DNA of 64,000 bases from Vibrio sp. FE10 (GCF_030297155.1 NZ_AP028067.1:2294001-2358000); one strand, 5' to 3'. Counted from the first letter of the stretch, positions 26,953 to 38,288 are shown. Numbers and translations are program-made. Notes: generated by a model from the sequence alone, not told the origin.

Positions 26953-27429
26953 TCCAATTCCTTTATTTAATGGGTGTCTTTATTTAGGAGTATTTTTCTC
27001 ACTTAGCACACCTCAATCGAGGTTTGAATGAAACTAAGATTGAAAATTAAACCTCTTCACGACAAAACGTAGATTAAGTTCTATAACTTGACAATACTGT
27101 TCTCCTTAATTGGATAAGGCGTTTTTTTTAATCCAACTGAGATCTAATAGTTCGGGTCTTTTATTGGTTAATTTATCAATTTAAATGATGGTTCGATTAG
27201 TTTTGGGAATAATCTTGTAAAAAGTGAGAGCTCACGGATTAGACAACTCTGTGAAAATCGTAAGTTGATAGCACTAATTGAATGCTATCAACAATATTAA
27301 GTGGGAAATTATCTAATAATGAAGTACACAAGTGGTGACTTCCCAAACATATTATTTGTTCAATAAACCTCCGAAACTCACTTTGTGTCCAATTGTGAGC
27401 TTCAAAATCCGTAACTCCCCTTGTGCAAA
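26953..27429. other. Gap with a doubtful 67-residue frame
   Basis: The AT-rich gap holds the promoter of the ADP-ribosyltransferase-like gene. A minus-strand frame at 27239-27442 (TTG start, 67 residues, overlapping the upstream stop by 13 bases) might be a second small gene or a frameshifted tail of the preceding protein. It has no recognised domain. Confidence 0.3.
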
Positions 27430-27816
27430 CTAAAACATACAAGCTTCTTCAAGATCGATTTCAAAATCAACGGGCGGTAGGTTTACTAAGTGCTTGTTCG
27501 TTGTGTTTAGCAGTTCGACTTTCGCGGGCTTCCCTACTTCGTTTGTGTAGATAGTCGCTAGGTAAAGCTTGTCTGAATGGTGGAACGCATCATGAAAGCT
27601 CACTTCTCTGTTTAGCAAGCTGGCAAGCAATGGTTTGGTCACAGGAATGTAAGCCCACTTAATGCACTGGCCGTTGTCGTAGTCCCCACTCCAATACACC
27701 ATAAACCTTTGAGTGTTTTCATTCTTAACCGAAAAGCACTTCGGCCCTAAGACGTCTTGATACACTTCCAGTAGTTCCAATTTGCCTAGCTGTGTGCCTG
27801 TTGGGAGTAAGTTCAT
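27430..27816 (-). CDS. DUF6575-like protein, probably SOS-controlled
   Basis: A 128-residue soluble protein. The opening MNLLPTGTQLGKLELLEVYQ...GPKCFSVKN and the later YIPV...LL..REVSFHDAF resemble the DUF6575 family as I remember it; function unknown. The ATG lies seven bases after GAGGA. A LexA box (27880-27895) sits 64 bases upstream, overlapping the position of a -35 element, with TATAAG as a plausible -10. This suggests induction by DNA damage. It may form a unit with the genes downstream on the same strand. Confidence 0.65.
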   Translation of the reverse strand: MNLLPTGTQLGKLELLEVYQDVLGPKCFSVKNENTQRFMVYWSGDYDNGQCIKWAYIPVTKPLLASLLNREVSFHDAFHHSDKLYLATIYTNEVGKPAKVELLNTTNKHLVNLPPVDFEIDLEEACMF

Positions 27817-27879
27817 TGCTCGTTCCTCATCTTTCTAACTTTGCCTATCAAACATTGCGTGTAATCTTATAGTTAAATA

Positions 27880-27895
27880 CTGTTTTTATATACAG
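27880..27895 (-). promoter_or_regulatory. LexA (SOS) box upstream of the DUF6575-like gene
   Basis: CTGT-TTTTATAT-ACAG. The 20-base window TACTGTTTTTATATACAGTT differs from the consensus LexA palindrome at three positions. The nearest start codon is 27816 on the minus strand; trxB is over 230 bases away on the other side. Confidence 0.75.
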
Positions 27896-27899
27896 TTAT

Positions 27900-29089
<1,190 letters not shown>

Positions 29090-29170
29090 ATCTGAGATTG
29101 CAGATTTGATTATCGGTGCTCTCGCCTCAGTAGATGCAGGGCGTCATCACACTTTGTTGTAAATCCCTAG

Positions 29171-29202
29171 AGCCCAGTGGTATATCCACTGGGCTTTCTT
29201 TT
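29171..29202 (+). terminator. Terminator after trxB
   Basis: AGCCCAGTGG, loop TATAT, CCACTGGGCT, then TTCTTTT. Confidence 0.9.
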
Positions 29203-29250
29203 GTATACTAGCCGCCCTCAACGAATAATAATTATCATTAAGCCTTCATA

Positions 29251-31035
29251 ATGGATAAGAAAAAACAACGCAGCTTGAATAAGTGGCTTAAGCAACAGAG
29301 CAGTTTAGCGAAACGCTGGCTCATGATTGCGATTGGCCTTGGCGTACTCTCAAGCGTGTTTTTAATTGCTCAAGCAGCTCTTCTCGCCTCTATTCTTCAC
29401 CAGCTGATCATCGAGAATGTCGATAAATCTGAACTGGTTGGTCATTTCGCTGGCTTAGCACTATCGGTCGTTGGCCGAGCTGGGTGTACATGGGGACGTG
29501 AAATCGCAGGCTATCGCTGCGGTGAACAGGTTCGTATTTACATCAGGCAGCTCATTCTCGATAAATTACGAGAGCTTGGCCCTGCCTACATCAAAGGTAA
29601 ACCTGCAGGTACTTGGGCAACCTTGTTGTTAGAGCAAGTAGAAGACATGCAAGACTTCTTCTCTCGCTACTTACCTCAGATGTCTCTGTCGGTGATGATT
29701 CCGTTTATCATTCTTGTGGTCGTATTCCCAGTCAACTGGGCGGCAGGTTTGATCTTCTTGATTACCGCACCACTGGTACCAATGTTCATGGCACTTGTCG
29801 GTATGAAAGCCGCTGATGCAAACCGTAAAAACTTTAAAGCGCTGCAGCGTCTTTCAGGTCACTTTTACGACCGTCTTCAGTCTATGACAACCATTCGTCT
29901 ATTCGACAGAACAAGCTCAGAGACAGAAGTATTGAAAGGCGCATCTGAAGTGTTCAGAACGCGTACTATGGATGTGTTGAAAATCGCTTTCTTGTCTTCT
30001 GCGGTTCTTGAATTCTTCACCTCTATCTCAATCGCAATGACGGCGGTTTACTTTGGTTTCACTTACATCGGTGAACTGAACTTTGGTCACTATGGCGCTG
30101 GTATTACGCTATTCGCTGGTTTGTTCATTCTTATCTTAGCGCCTGAATTTTACCAACCTCTACGTGACTTAGGTACTTTCTACCACGCGAAGCAACAAGC
30201 AGTTGGCGCAGCCGAAAGTATTGTCGAGTTCCTAGAAACGGACATCACTAAGGTTAAATCAGGCAACACTCAGCTCGATCCGGCTCAAGGCATTAATATT
30301 GAAGCTACCGACCTAAAAGTGTTAAGCCCTGAAGGTGTGCAATTAGTTGGTCCTATCTCGTTTGCACTGAACACTCGCCAATCGACTGCGTTAGTTGGCC
30401 CAAGTGGTGCGGGTAAAACCAGCTTGATCAATGCCATCCTTGGTTTCATGCCTTATGAAGGAAGCTTGAAAATCAATGGTATTGAATTGCGCGAACTCGA
30501 TTTGTCTTCATGGCGTAAAACCATAAGCTGGGTTGGTCAAAACCCATTACTACTGCACGGCAGTATTCGTGACAACGTCACTCTAGGTAAGCATGATATC
30601 GCTGACCAAGTTGTCGAGAATGCACTTGAGCAATCATTTGCTAGCGAATTTGTAAACGAGCACGGCTTGGATTACATGATCTCTGATCGCTCTGGCGGCT
30701 TGTCGGTTGGTCAATCTCAGCGTTTAGCTTTGGCTCGTGCAATGATTCAAGATGGCCAGTTCTGGTTGTTAGATGAACCAACTGCCAGCCTAGATACTCG
30801 TAGCGAACAGTTAGTGATGAAAGGCATCAATAGCAACATTGAAAGCCGTACTGCCCTGCTTGTGACGCACCAACTCGCTCCTCTTAAATCAGTCGATAAT
30901 ATTCTGGTTATGCGCGATGGTGGTCTGGTTGAACAAGGTCATTACTCTCAGCTTTCAACTGCGGGTAGTTTGTTCGAAGAGATGCTGAACGCGAACTTAG
31001 CTCAACAAGATAATAAGGGTAATTTAGATGCGTGA
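29251..31035 (+). CDS. cydD: Heterodimeric cysteine/glutathione ABC exporter subunit CydD
   Basis: A 594-residue half-transporter. Six membrane helices in the N-terminal domain are followed by an ATPase domain with Walker A GPSGAGKT, signature LSVGQSQR and Walker B FWLLDEPTAS. CydDC exports cysteine and glutathione to the periplasm and is required for assembly of cytochrome bd oxidase. The gene overlaps cydC by 8 bases. Confidence 0.95.
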   Translation: MDKKKQRSLNKWLKQQSSLAKRWLMIAIGLGVLSSVFLIAQAALLASILHQLIIENVDKSELVGHFAGLALSVVGRAGCTWGREIAGYRCGEQVRIYIRQLILDKLRELGPAYIKGKPAGTWATLLLEQVEDMQDFFSRYLPQMSLSVMIPFIILVVVFPVNWAAGLIFLITAPLVPMFMALVGMKAADANRKNFKALQRLSGHFYDRLQSMTTIRLFDRTSSETEVLKGASEVFRTRTMDVLKIAFLSSAVLEFFTSISIAMTAVYFGFTYIGELNFGHYGAGITLFAGLFILILAPEFYQPLRDLGTFYHAKQQAVGAAESIVEFLETDITKVKSGNTQLDPAQGINIEATDLKVLSPEGVQLVGPISFALNTRQSTALVGPSGAGKTSLINAILGFMPYEGSLKINGIELRELDLSSWRKTISWVGQNPLLLHGSIRDNVTLGKHDIADQVVENALEQSFASEFVNEHGLDYMISDRSGGLSVGQSQRLALARAMIQDGQFWLLDEPTASLDTRSEQLVMKGINSNIESRTALLVTHQLAPLKSVDNILVMRDGGLVEQGHYSQLSTAGSLFEEMLNANLAQQDNKGNLDA

Positions 31036-32749
31036 TTTACTGCCTTACCTGAAACTCTATAAAAAGCATTGGTTTGGCCTGTCGCTAGGCATGCTATTGG
31101 CTTTTGCTACTTTGTCGGCTTCTATCGGCTTGTTAACGCTATCGGGTTGGTTCATTTCAGCTTCTGCGGTTGCTGGCCTTACGATTGCTCGTGAAACCTT
31201 TAACTACATGCTGCCGGGTGGCGGTGTGCGTGGTTTGGCAATGAGCCGTACTGCGGGTCGTTGGGGTGAACGTGTTGTTAGCCACAATGCAACATTCAAG
31301 CTATTAACCGATTTACGTATTTTCTTCTTCAAGAAGCTGGCTCCGCTGATCCCAGGTCGTATTTCAAACCTTCGTGACGCCGATCTTCTCAACCGTTTGG
31401 TTGCTGATGTTGATGCGATGGATCACGTGTACTTGCGTTTAGTCAGCCCTGTCACGGTTGGTGTGTTTGGGATCTTCTTCCTGACTCTGTTCTTGATGTG
31501 GTTCGATAGCTCACTTGGTTTGATCTTGGGTTCTATCCTTCTGATCATGCTAGTGGTTTGGCCAATCTTATTCTACAAATTGGGCAAGCGTAACGGCGGT
31601 GAACTAACACAGAACAAAGCCGATCTTCGTGTAACTACGCTAGATTGGATTGAAGGCTACAGCGAACTGACTCTGTTTGGTGCTGAAGAGCGTTACCGCA
31701 ATGCGATTCTAGAGACGCAACGAAAGCTGATGGCGAATCAGTTTGTGAATGCCAACCTAACCGGTATGGCGTCAGCAGCTCTGATGTTGTTCAACGGTTT
31801 GACGCTTGTTCTTATGCTTTGGCTTGCCGCTGACGGCGTAGGTGGTAATGCACCAGACCCGTTCATCGCGCTAATGGCTTTCGCTACTATGGCAAGTTTT
31901 GAATTGTTGATGCCAATTGCAGGCGCGTTCCAGCATTTAGGTCAAACTCTGTCTTCAGCGCGTCGCTTAAACGAAGTTATTCTCTCTGAGCCTGAAGTTC
32001 AGTTTTCTGAAGAGAAGCTCGACATCAGCAAGCCGCTGGATATTACGTTCTCAAACGTGACGTTCAACTACCCTGATTCTGAGCGCAGTGTTCTGAACTC
32101 TGTTGACCTAACGATTCCTGCAACTCACAAGGTTGCGATTGTTGGCCAAACGGGTTCGGGCAAATCGACTCTGATTCAACTACTGACTCGCTACTGGGAT
32201 CCAAAGCAAGGCCATATCTCTATCGCAGGTATCGGACTTACTCAATGGAACGAGTCACAGCTTCGTGAATCTATCAGTGTGGTAAGCCAGCGTGTCGACA
32301 TCCTAAATGGTACTTTGCGTGACAACTTGTTGATTGCAAGACCAGAAGCAACCGATGATCACTTAGCGAACATCCTTAAAGATGTTGGCCTAGAAAAGCT
32401 GCTTGAGAACAACGCGCTTGATAGCTGGTTAGGTGACGGTGGTCGTCAACTGTCTGGTGGTGAGAAGCGCCGTATTGGTATCGCACGTGCCATTCTTCAT
32501 GACGCCCCTATCCTACTGCTAGATGAGCCAACAGAAGGCTTAGATAAGCAAACTGAGCAGAGCATCATGACGCTGTTCGAGAAGCACTTCGAAGGCAAGA
32601 CGGTTATCTTCATTACGCACCGTTTGATTGGTCTAGAGTCGATGGATTCTATCGTTCTAATTGAGCAAGGCGAGATTGTTGAAAACGGCTCTCACGAGAA
32701 GCTGTTAAACGAAGAAGGACGTTACTTCCAACTTCGTCAGGCAATCTAG
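31028..32749 (+). CDS. cydC: Heterodimeric cysteine/glutathione ABC exporter subunit CydC
   Basis: A 573-residue partner of CydD. It has six membrane helices, then an ATPase domain with Walker A GQTGSGKST, signature LSGGEKRR and Walker B ILLLDEPTEG. It is translated from an ATG inside the end of cydD, with the ribosome-binding site AAGGGTAA in cydD, so the two are translationally coupled. It is followed by a terminator. Confidence 0.95.
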   Translation: MRDLLPYLKLYKKHWFGLSLGMLLAFATLSASIGLLTLSGWFISASAVAGLTIARETFNYMLPGGGVRGLAMSRTAGRWGERVVSHNATFKLLTDLRIFFFKKLAPLIPGRISNLRDADLLNRLVADVDAMDHVYLRLVSPVTVGVFGIFFLTLFLMWFDSSLGLILGSILLIMLVVWPILFYKLGKRNGGELTQNKADLRVTTLDWIEGYSELTLFGAEERYRNAILETQRKLMANQFVNANLTGMASAALMLFNGLTLVLMLWLAADGVGGNAPDPFIALMAFATMASFELLMPIAGAFQHLGQTLSSARRLNEVILSEPEVQFSEEKLDISKPLDITFSNVTFNYPDSERSVLNSVDLTIPATHKVAIVGQTGSGKSTLIQLLTRYWDPKQGHISIAGIGLTQWNESQLRESISVVSQRVDILNGTLRDNLLIARPEATDDHLANILKDVGLEKLLENNALDSWLGDGGRQLSGGEKRRIGIARAILHDAPILLLDEPTEGLDKQTEQSIMTLFEKHFEGKTVIFITHRLIGLESMDSIVLIEQGEIVENGSHEKLLNEEGRYFQLRQAI

Positions 32750-33079
32750 TTAGCCCGCTTTCATCAGCACAGATAAGCAATTCAAAGCCCGAGTTTATAC
32801 TCGGGCTTTTTTGTGTCTCTCACTTTTGACTCTCTATTCCGCCCCGTCAACCTGCAACCCACATCTGTTATTGATATAGGGCTTAGTGTCAAAATCGACA
32901 TTCAAAATCATAGGTTTAGGAAAAGTAACGAACATCTTCCCCATCTTTGAACCATAAATATAAAAACACATGAAAATCACACGTTATCAAACCGTGTACT
33001 TTTGGTTATTACTTAAACAACCCAATAGATAAAAATATCAACACAAACACCAGCACTGTTGCTAATCAGGAGTTAACCG
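32750..33079 (+). terminator. Gap with the cydC terminator and a 250-base leader
   Basis: AAAGCCCGAGT, loop, ACTCGGGCTTTTTT at 32784-32813 is a clear terminator. The rest (to 33079) is AT-rich leader ending in the AGGAG ribosome-binding site of the next gene; no further element recognised. Confidence 0.85.
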
Positions 33080-33643
33080 TTGAAACGTATTTATCTAGCA
33101 GGACCAGAAGTATTTCTAAGTGATGCAGTCTCTATCGGAGACCAGAAGAAGAAGATTTGTGAAGCCTATGGGTTCGAGGGTATTTTCCCACTCGACAACA
33201 TTTTAGAGTTGAATGAACCTAGCCCGCAGCAAAACGGTTTGAAGATTGGCCGCGCCAATGAAGAGTTAATTGAAAGCTGTGATGTGGTGATTGCCAACAT
33301 GACCCCTTTCAGAGGTGCGAGTTGCGATGTGGGCACCGCGTATGAAATGGGGTTTGGCAAAGCACTAGGTAAGACTGTGCTAGCGTATACCAACAGTTCA
33401 GAGCTTTTCTTGAAACGAAACCTAGACCAACTGCCAAACGCAAAACAAGTCGACAACCAAACCTATGTCGATGGCATTGGTATGACGCTAGAGAACTTCG
33501 GTTTGATTGATAACCTTATGCTCGATAACGCAGTATCAGGATCAATAGAATTAGAAAACGTTGCGGTCGTTTATGATCAAACGGATGTGTATCGTAACTT
33601 GCGCGCATTTATTCGTTGTTTAGAGCAATTGAAAAACGCTTAA
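33080..33643 (+). CDS. Nucleoside 2-deoxyribosyltransferase
   Basis: A 187-residue cytoplasmic enzyme that swaps the base of 2'-deoxyribonucleosides (purine/pyrimidine salvage). Family features are YLAGPEVF at the start, EESCDVVIANMTPFRG-type segment with the conserved Asp, and SCDVGTAYEMGFGKALGK, which carries the catalytic Glu region. The start is TTG, eight bases after AGGAG. It is monocistronic. Confidence 0.9.
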   Translation: MKRIYLAGPEVFLSDAVSIGDQKKKICEAYGFEGIFPLDNILELNEPSPQQNGLKIGRANEELIESCDVVIANMTPFRGASCDVGTAYEMGFGKALGKTVLAYTNSSELFLKRNLDQLPNAKQVDNQTYVDGIGMTLENFGLIDNLMLDNAVSGSIELENVAVVYDQTDVYRNLRAFIRCLEQLKNA

Positions 33644-33766
33644 GCGGCTAGTTAAACAAATTGCTATGATTCTCCTGACATCCTCACAATGTTGGGAGAG
33701 TTTCTATTAACGATAAGGTATTAGCGCTGAGATATTAACGATAAGTTATTAAGGCTAAGGAAAAAC

Positions 33767-34114
33767 ATGAACGAGACTTGCATGATGTCTCTTACGAGAG
33801 ATGAAGTAGCGGAACGCAAAGACTATGATGCAATAAAGGCATCATTCGACGATTTATGGTCTTCAATTGACCAAAGCGAAGACGCAGCAGTTAGCATTTG
33901 TACCAGTGAAGGGACTTGCCTTTTTGTTGATAGAAAATGTCAGCTATACAACATCAAGCTCAGTGTTGATCAAAATGAAGAGTATCTATCATGCAGGGTG
34001 AATCAAGTAGGGATTGAAGAGATAGAGAAGTTTCTCTATGCCTATTGCACGTACAGCAAAAGCCAATTGATCCAGTTAATCAAAGAACACAACGTAGAAA
34101 ACCAAAAACGATAA
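33767..34114 (+). CDS. Hypothetical protein
   Basis: A 115-residue soluble protein with an ATG behind AAGGA. There is no recognised domain, and Cys residues are scattered. Upstream, the segment TATTAACGATAAG occurs twice (about 33706 and 33732). The convergent neighbour is the broken EAL gene. Function unknown. Confidence 0.65.
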   Translation: MNETCMMSLTRDEVAERKDYDAIKASFDDLWSSIDQSEDAAVSICTSEGTCLFVDRKCQLYNIKLSVDQNEEYLSCRVNQVGIEEIEKFLYAYCTYSKSQLIQLIKEHNVENQKR

Positions 34115-34293
34115 CCCTTCCTTCCAAAGACTTGCTGTTCAAAGTAACTCACATAGCGCTCTACCCTATCGATTTCACAGGTTAAAAAGCTAACCTCCCA
34201 CACGAGAGGTTAGTGAACTAAAAGAAAAGGCAGTTCAGTTAAGGGAAATCTAAAAATGGCTTATTTTTAAACGCAGCTCCGTCACTCTACGAG

Positions 34294-34767
34294 TTAAGCG
34301 CTTCTACTCGTAACTCTTGTTTTCTTACTCAGATAAGCATTAAGCCGAAACTTGTCATCGGGCTTTGTCTCACCTTGTTCTATCAGATTTACTGGGTATG
34401 GCTTAGGAAGGTCTAGGTAATAACCCTGATAATAATCAGCCCCATATCGACCCGCCGTTTGATAATTTTCGACATTTTCAATTCCCTCAAAGATCACCTT
34501 GATCCCTTGTAGGCTAGTGATAGTGTTCAGCTCTTCAAGCAGGTTATTCTCTATTGATTCGCTCATACCAAATTCGAGCAACATTTCTCGGCTGACTTTA
34601 ATATAGTTGGGCTGCACTATCGCCATACGGCTATAACCAGACCAACCCGTGCCAAAGTCGTCTAACGCGAACGATATGCCAATACTCTTTAGGTATTCTG
34701 TGCCCTTATGTAAGCTTTCGATATCCGCTAACGGGCAGTAATCTTCTACAATTTCAACGACTATCTG
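34294..34767 (-). pseudogene. EAL-domain protein, C-terminal part (split by IS21-family element)
   Basis: The C-terminal 157 codons of an EAL (c-di-GMP phosphodiesterase-type) domain. They read IVVEIVEDY, FALDDFGTGWSGY (the conserved DDFGTG loop), IKVSREML and the glutamate loop VIFEGIEN, then YYQGYYLDLP. The reading frame is open up to the transposon edge. Joined to the N-terminal part by removing the element and one 6-bp copy of the duplicated target, the frame is continuous. Without its start it is probably not expressed, except perhaps from transposon-borne promoters. Confidence 0.9.
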
Positions 34768-34871
34768 ATTGAGTGCGTATTTCGGCTGATGTGACCCCTA
34801 GTTTCGTTTTTAATCGACCACCTTTTTAAGCCTCTCTTTTCTCTTCCTTAGTTTTACTCCAAGTGGTCGAT

Positions 34872-35594
34872 TTAAGCCAGTTTTCTCATTGATTCCCCTC
34901 GTAACTCGATTCTATGACTTTGATGAACCAACCTATCTAAGATCGCATCAGCGATCGTCGAGTTGTCGATCATCTCGTGCCATTCTTTTACAGGTAGTTG
35001 GCTGATAATGATTGTACTGCACTCTTGGTATCTATCTTCTAGCACTTCGAGAAGATTACTTGCATGCTCTTGGCTGAGTTTTTCCATTCCCCAGTCATCG
35101 ATAACCAACAGTTTTTTCTTAGACAAGCTCAGTAGCAGCTTTTGATAGCTGCCATCAAGGCGGCTACTACTCAGGTCATCAAGTAAACGATTTAGGCGAT
35201 AATAACGACTTGGGCAGTGTTGCTCACACGCCTGCTCGGCGAGCGCACAAGCAACATAGGTTTTACCTGCACCTGTTGCACCTGTAATCAGGACATTCTG
35301 TCGCTTTTGTAAATAAGTGCCTGATAATAACTCTCCCATCATTGCTCTTTTTAAGCCTCGTTCTGGGCGGTAGTCCAGTTGATTACCGCTAGCGCTTAGG
35401 CGCAGCTTGGCTTGCCGTTTAAGTCGTTGGATTTTGGTTTGATCTCGGTTCACTATCTCATGATCAAGGATGAGTCCTAACCTTTCTTCAAAGCCAAGTT
35501 CAGCATAGGTCGCGGGGTGTATCCTTTGCTGTTCCAGTGCATCAGAAGCATGACTTAGGCGTAGTGATTTTAACTGTTGGATTATTGCGTCCAT
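34872..35594 (-). CDS. istB: IS21-family helper ATPase IstB
   Basis: A 240-residue AAA+ ATPase with Walker A GATGAGKT and Walker B LLVIDDWGM. It helps IstA choose targets and assemble the transpososome. I chose the ATG at 35594 behind AGGAG, 10 bases after the istA stop. The frame continues upstream into istA, but without a ribosome-binding site. Length is typical. Confidence 0.93.
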   Translation of the reverse strand: MDAIIQQLKSLRLSHASDALEQQRIHPATYAELGFEERLGLILDHEIVNRDQTKIQRLKRQAKLRLSASGNQLDYRPERGLKRAMMGELLSGTYLQKRQNVLITGATGAGKTYVACALAEQACEQHCPSRYYRLNRLLDDLSSSRLDGSYQKLLLSLSKKKLLVIDDWGMEKLSQEHASNLLEVLEDRYQECSTIIISQLPVKEWHEMIDNSTIADAILDRLVHQSHRIELRGESMRKLA

Positions 35595-35604
35595 ATTGTT
35601 TCTC

Positions 35605-37137
35605 CTAGTGGTAGTAGTTGGAACCACGAACATTAGTGTGTTTAAGGTTTGGGGTATCAGTGGAAGGCTGAGAGAGAGTGCCTTCTCGATGGTTCTTCAA
35701 TAAGTTTTTGACGAAGCCAAGGTATGGCTTCTCTGTCACTAAGGCATCTCGGCAAGCTTGTTCTAACCGTGCGTCTGAGTGCTTTTTGGCAAGACTTAGT
35801 AACCCAAAGCAACTTCTAAAGGCCAATGCTTCATGCTCTGGGCGTTTGAGCAACATCTGAGTCAGTTCACCTGTGGCTGGCCCAATAGATTTTCCCCAAC
35901 GGATAAAACGCTCGGGTGTCCATGATTGGTATTGATGGTTGCTTGGCATATGCTCGTAAACGGTAGAGAGACCATATTCTTTTTGGCTTGTGCAGTGGTG
36001 AGCAACAATGCTCCCTTTGTGGTAGATACGTATTATTTGATGCGTTGCTTCAAGCTCAACTTGTTGCCCAACAAGTTGGTGCGGCACAGAGTAGAAGTGC
36101 TTTTTATATTGAATGTGATAATCAGGGGAGACGGTTGCTCGTTTAGTTTCGATATACACATATGGTTGCGATGGCAGTGGTTTTAACGCTGGACGGTCAA
36201 CTTTGTTGAACAAGTCATGTCGATTGACACCAAGCTGTTTCATCTCTCGTTGGTTTAAGTCATGCATCAGCTTTCGGATAGCCAGGTTCAGCTCAGCCAT
36301 TGTATAGAACACTTGGTGGCGAAGGCGCATCATTATCCAGCGCTCTACGATGAGAACTGCGTTCTCAGCTTTGGCTTTATCTTTAGGCTTGTAGGGCCTG
36401 GCTGGCATCACAGCAACGCCGTAATGTTGTGCCAGTTTTCGGTAGCTCTCATTGAGGATAGGGCTATGACAGTCTGCTTTCGTTACAGCAGATTTCAGAT
36501 TATCAGGTACAAGTAGATTCGGAGCACCACCAAAGTGATTAAAGGTATTCACATGAGCCATGAGGAAGTGTTCAAGCCCTTGGCTCTCACTCGCCTCGAC
36601 ATAGGTGTAATTTGACGCTCCTAAAGTGGCGACAAATACCTGAGCATGTCGGCATTCTCCTGTATCTGGATTCACAACAGGGATCGTTGGGCCACAGTAG
36701 TCAATGAAGAGCTTGTCACCAGCATGGTGAAGTTGGCGCATACTGCGTTTTTGTGTCTTTAGCCAACGTCTATACAGTTCGCAGAACTGTGTATAGCCAT
36801 AGGCTTTGTCTTGATGCTGATGACAATACTCTTCCCAAAGCAAAGCTTTAGTCATCCCTTTACGCTTCAATTCTAAGTAGCAGAGAGTGAAATCAGGCAT
36901 CACTTTATGCTGAGAAGATGAGCGACCATCAAACAAAGCTTGGGTGACTTGATTTTCATGATGAGTCTCTTCCAGTGGCCACGTGAGGCCACTGGATTTA
37001 AATCGGGATAGATGCTGGGATACAGTGGAATGAGCAATATTGAGGCAAGCGGCGATCTGTCGATTAGAAAGATTGCACTCGTATCGGAGGCGTAAGATTT
37101 CCTTAATTTTATTCATTGGCATTCTCTTTTTCGGCAT
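35605..37137 (-). CDS. istA: IS21-family transposase IstA
   Basis: A 510-residue DDE transposase. The N-terminal helix-turn-helix (LSNRQIAACLNIAHSTVSQHLSRF in part) binds the ends. The catalytic residues are the Asp in LFIDYCG, the Asp in LVPDNLKS and the Glu in DKAKAENAV. The ATG follows AAGGA. It looks intact and is probably active, as the flanking target duplication is perfect. Confidence 0.95.
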   Translation of the reverse strand: MPKKRMPMNKIKEILRLRYECNLSNRQIAACLNIAHSTVSQHLSRFKSSGLTWPLEETHHENQVTQALFDGRSSSQHKVMPDFTLCYLELKRKGMTKALLWEEYCHQHQDKAYGYTQFCELYRRWLKTQKRSMRQLHHAGDKLFIDYCGPTIPVVNPDTGECRHAQVFVATLGASNYTYVEASESQGLEHFLMAHVNTFNHFGGAPNLLVPDNLKSAVTKADCHSPILNESYRKLAQHYGVAVMPARPYKPKDKAKAENAVLIVERWIMMRLRHQVFYTMAELNLAIRKLMHDLNQREMKQLGVNRHDLFNKVDRPALKPLPSQPYVYIETKRATVSPDYHIQYKKHFYSVPHQLVGQQVELEATHQIIRIYHKGSIVAHHCTSQKEYGLSTVYEHMPSNHQYQSWTPERFIRWGKSIGPATGELTQMLLKRPEHEALAFRSCFGLLSLAKKHSDARLEQACRDALVTEKPYLGFVKNLLKNHREGTLSQPSTDTPNLKHTNVRGSNYYH

Positions 37138-37345
37138 GATTTATCCTTAGTGCTCTCAACATGAAAGACTCAGGTTAAACCTATTGATTTAAAAGAGAAA
37201 AGAGGTTTATTTCGGTAAATCGACCATCGATTTCGGAAACACACCGAAAAGTGGATGATTAAAACCGAAATGAGTGGTCGGTTAAAAACGGATTTGGTGG
37301 TCGATTAAAACCGAAATAGGCGGTCGGCTAGCTCCGAAATATGCA

Positions 37346-37729
37346 ATTGAGATCGACCTGCTCTTCTTCGATTAACGGAAGGTATAAATTGTTTAAGTCA
37401 TGCCCGTGCGAGAAGTATTTAAAGAAGCAAGGTGTCACGTTGAGGAATAACTTGGTATCACGATCGTAGATGCTCGATTGTCTAAAATTTCTTAAATGCA
37501 TGATGTTCAGAAAGAACTTAAACCTGAACTCTGATTTTTCACCAAAGCCCTCGAGTATTTTAAAGAACCTCTTGATGTTAACTTTTTCACCTTGCATCTC
37601 AATCCGGCAAAGTGCTTCATAGCCAAACACACTCTGAGAGTCATCACTGATGGATTGAAATACACTGTGTACTTTGAATCCAAGTATGGTCATCTCATAT
37701 CGATTGTTCTCTGAGCTCCACTCAAGCAT
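37346..37729 (-). pseudogene. EAL-domain protein, N-terminal part (split by IS21-family element)
   Basis: The first 128 codons of the EAL protein, with the EAL signature as FGYEALCRIE (about 45). In the disrupted gene the frame runs only a few codons into the element before a stop. The intact ancestor would be about 285 residues, one cytoplasmic EAL domain without membrane segments. The ATG follows GAGG. It is the second gene of an operon with the small gene at 37739. Confidence 0.88.
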
Positions 37730-37738
37730 AGGTGAGCC

Positions 37739-38029
37739 TCACTTGGTTTGGTTAGAACAGCACAGAGGCTGAATTGAACCCAATAAGATTGCCTCTGCCT
37801 CTTCTAACTCCATATTCCTTGCAAATGTGAGCTCTTCAGACACCAGCTCCTTAATATGGTCAGCTAAGATTTGGCGATCATCGGTTGAGATTTTTTTGCT
37901 CTGCAAATGGCATAGGCGCACCAACAAACCGATCACATCTAACCCTTTCGATTCCACGCAAGCGAGTTGTTTATACTCTTCAATGCTGCCTAGAATACGT
38001 GTAACACTTTCTTTAGAAACAACTTTCAT
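37739..38029 (-). CDS. Hypothetical protein in operon with the EAL gene
   Basis: A 96-residue helical, soluble protein; start at 38029 (MKVVSKES) behind GGGAG. It contains no recognised domain. It lies 9 bases ahead of the EAL gene, so it was co-transcribed with it and could be a regulator or partner of the phosphodiesterase. Confidence 0.7.
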   Translation of the reverse strand: MKVVSKESVTRILGSIEEYKQLACVESKGLDVIGLLVRLCHLQSKKISTDDRQILADHIKELVSEELTFARNMELEEAEAILLGSIQPLCCSNQTK

Positions 38030-38288
38030 TTCCACTCCCAAAAACAAACAACACGATTGATTATCCCTTTTTCTGTTGATGCTCTATCCGTGAATAAGTT
38101 TTTAATGTTACTTACGCCTACCTCAAACCACATCACTCAAAAATAATGAAAAACACACCAAATCTACATTCCACACATTTTTCAAACGAACTTGATTTTT
38201 GATGGCTAAAACTAGGAAAAAAAATAGAATCGGCAGCAAATAGGTTAAGCGCAATAACGACGACAATAATTAATTTTTGAGAAGTAGA

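Larger units (their letters stand above)
34774..37345 (-). mobile_element. IS21-family insertion sequence, 2572 bp, intact
   Basis: The ends are TGCGTATTTCGG (left) and, inverted, TGCATATTTCGG (right). The target ATTGAG is duplicated at 34768-34773 and 37346-37351. Inside the ends, several copies of a TTAATCGACCACC-like motif repeat, as is usual for IS21 transposase-binding sites. It carries istA and istB on the minus strand. Confidence 0.92.

Noticed and set aside
27239..27442. 67-residue minus-strand frame
   Set aside because: TTG start overlapping the previous gene, weak ribosome-binding site, no domain. Kept only as a doubtful note.
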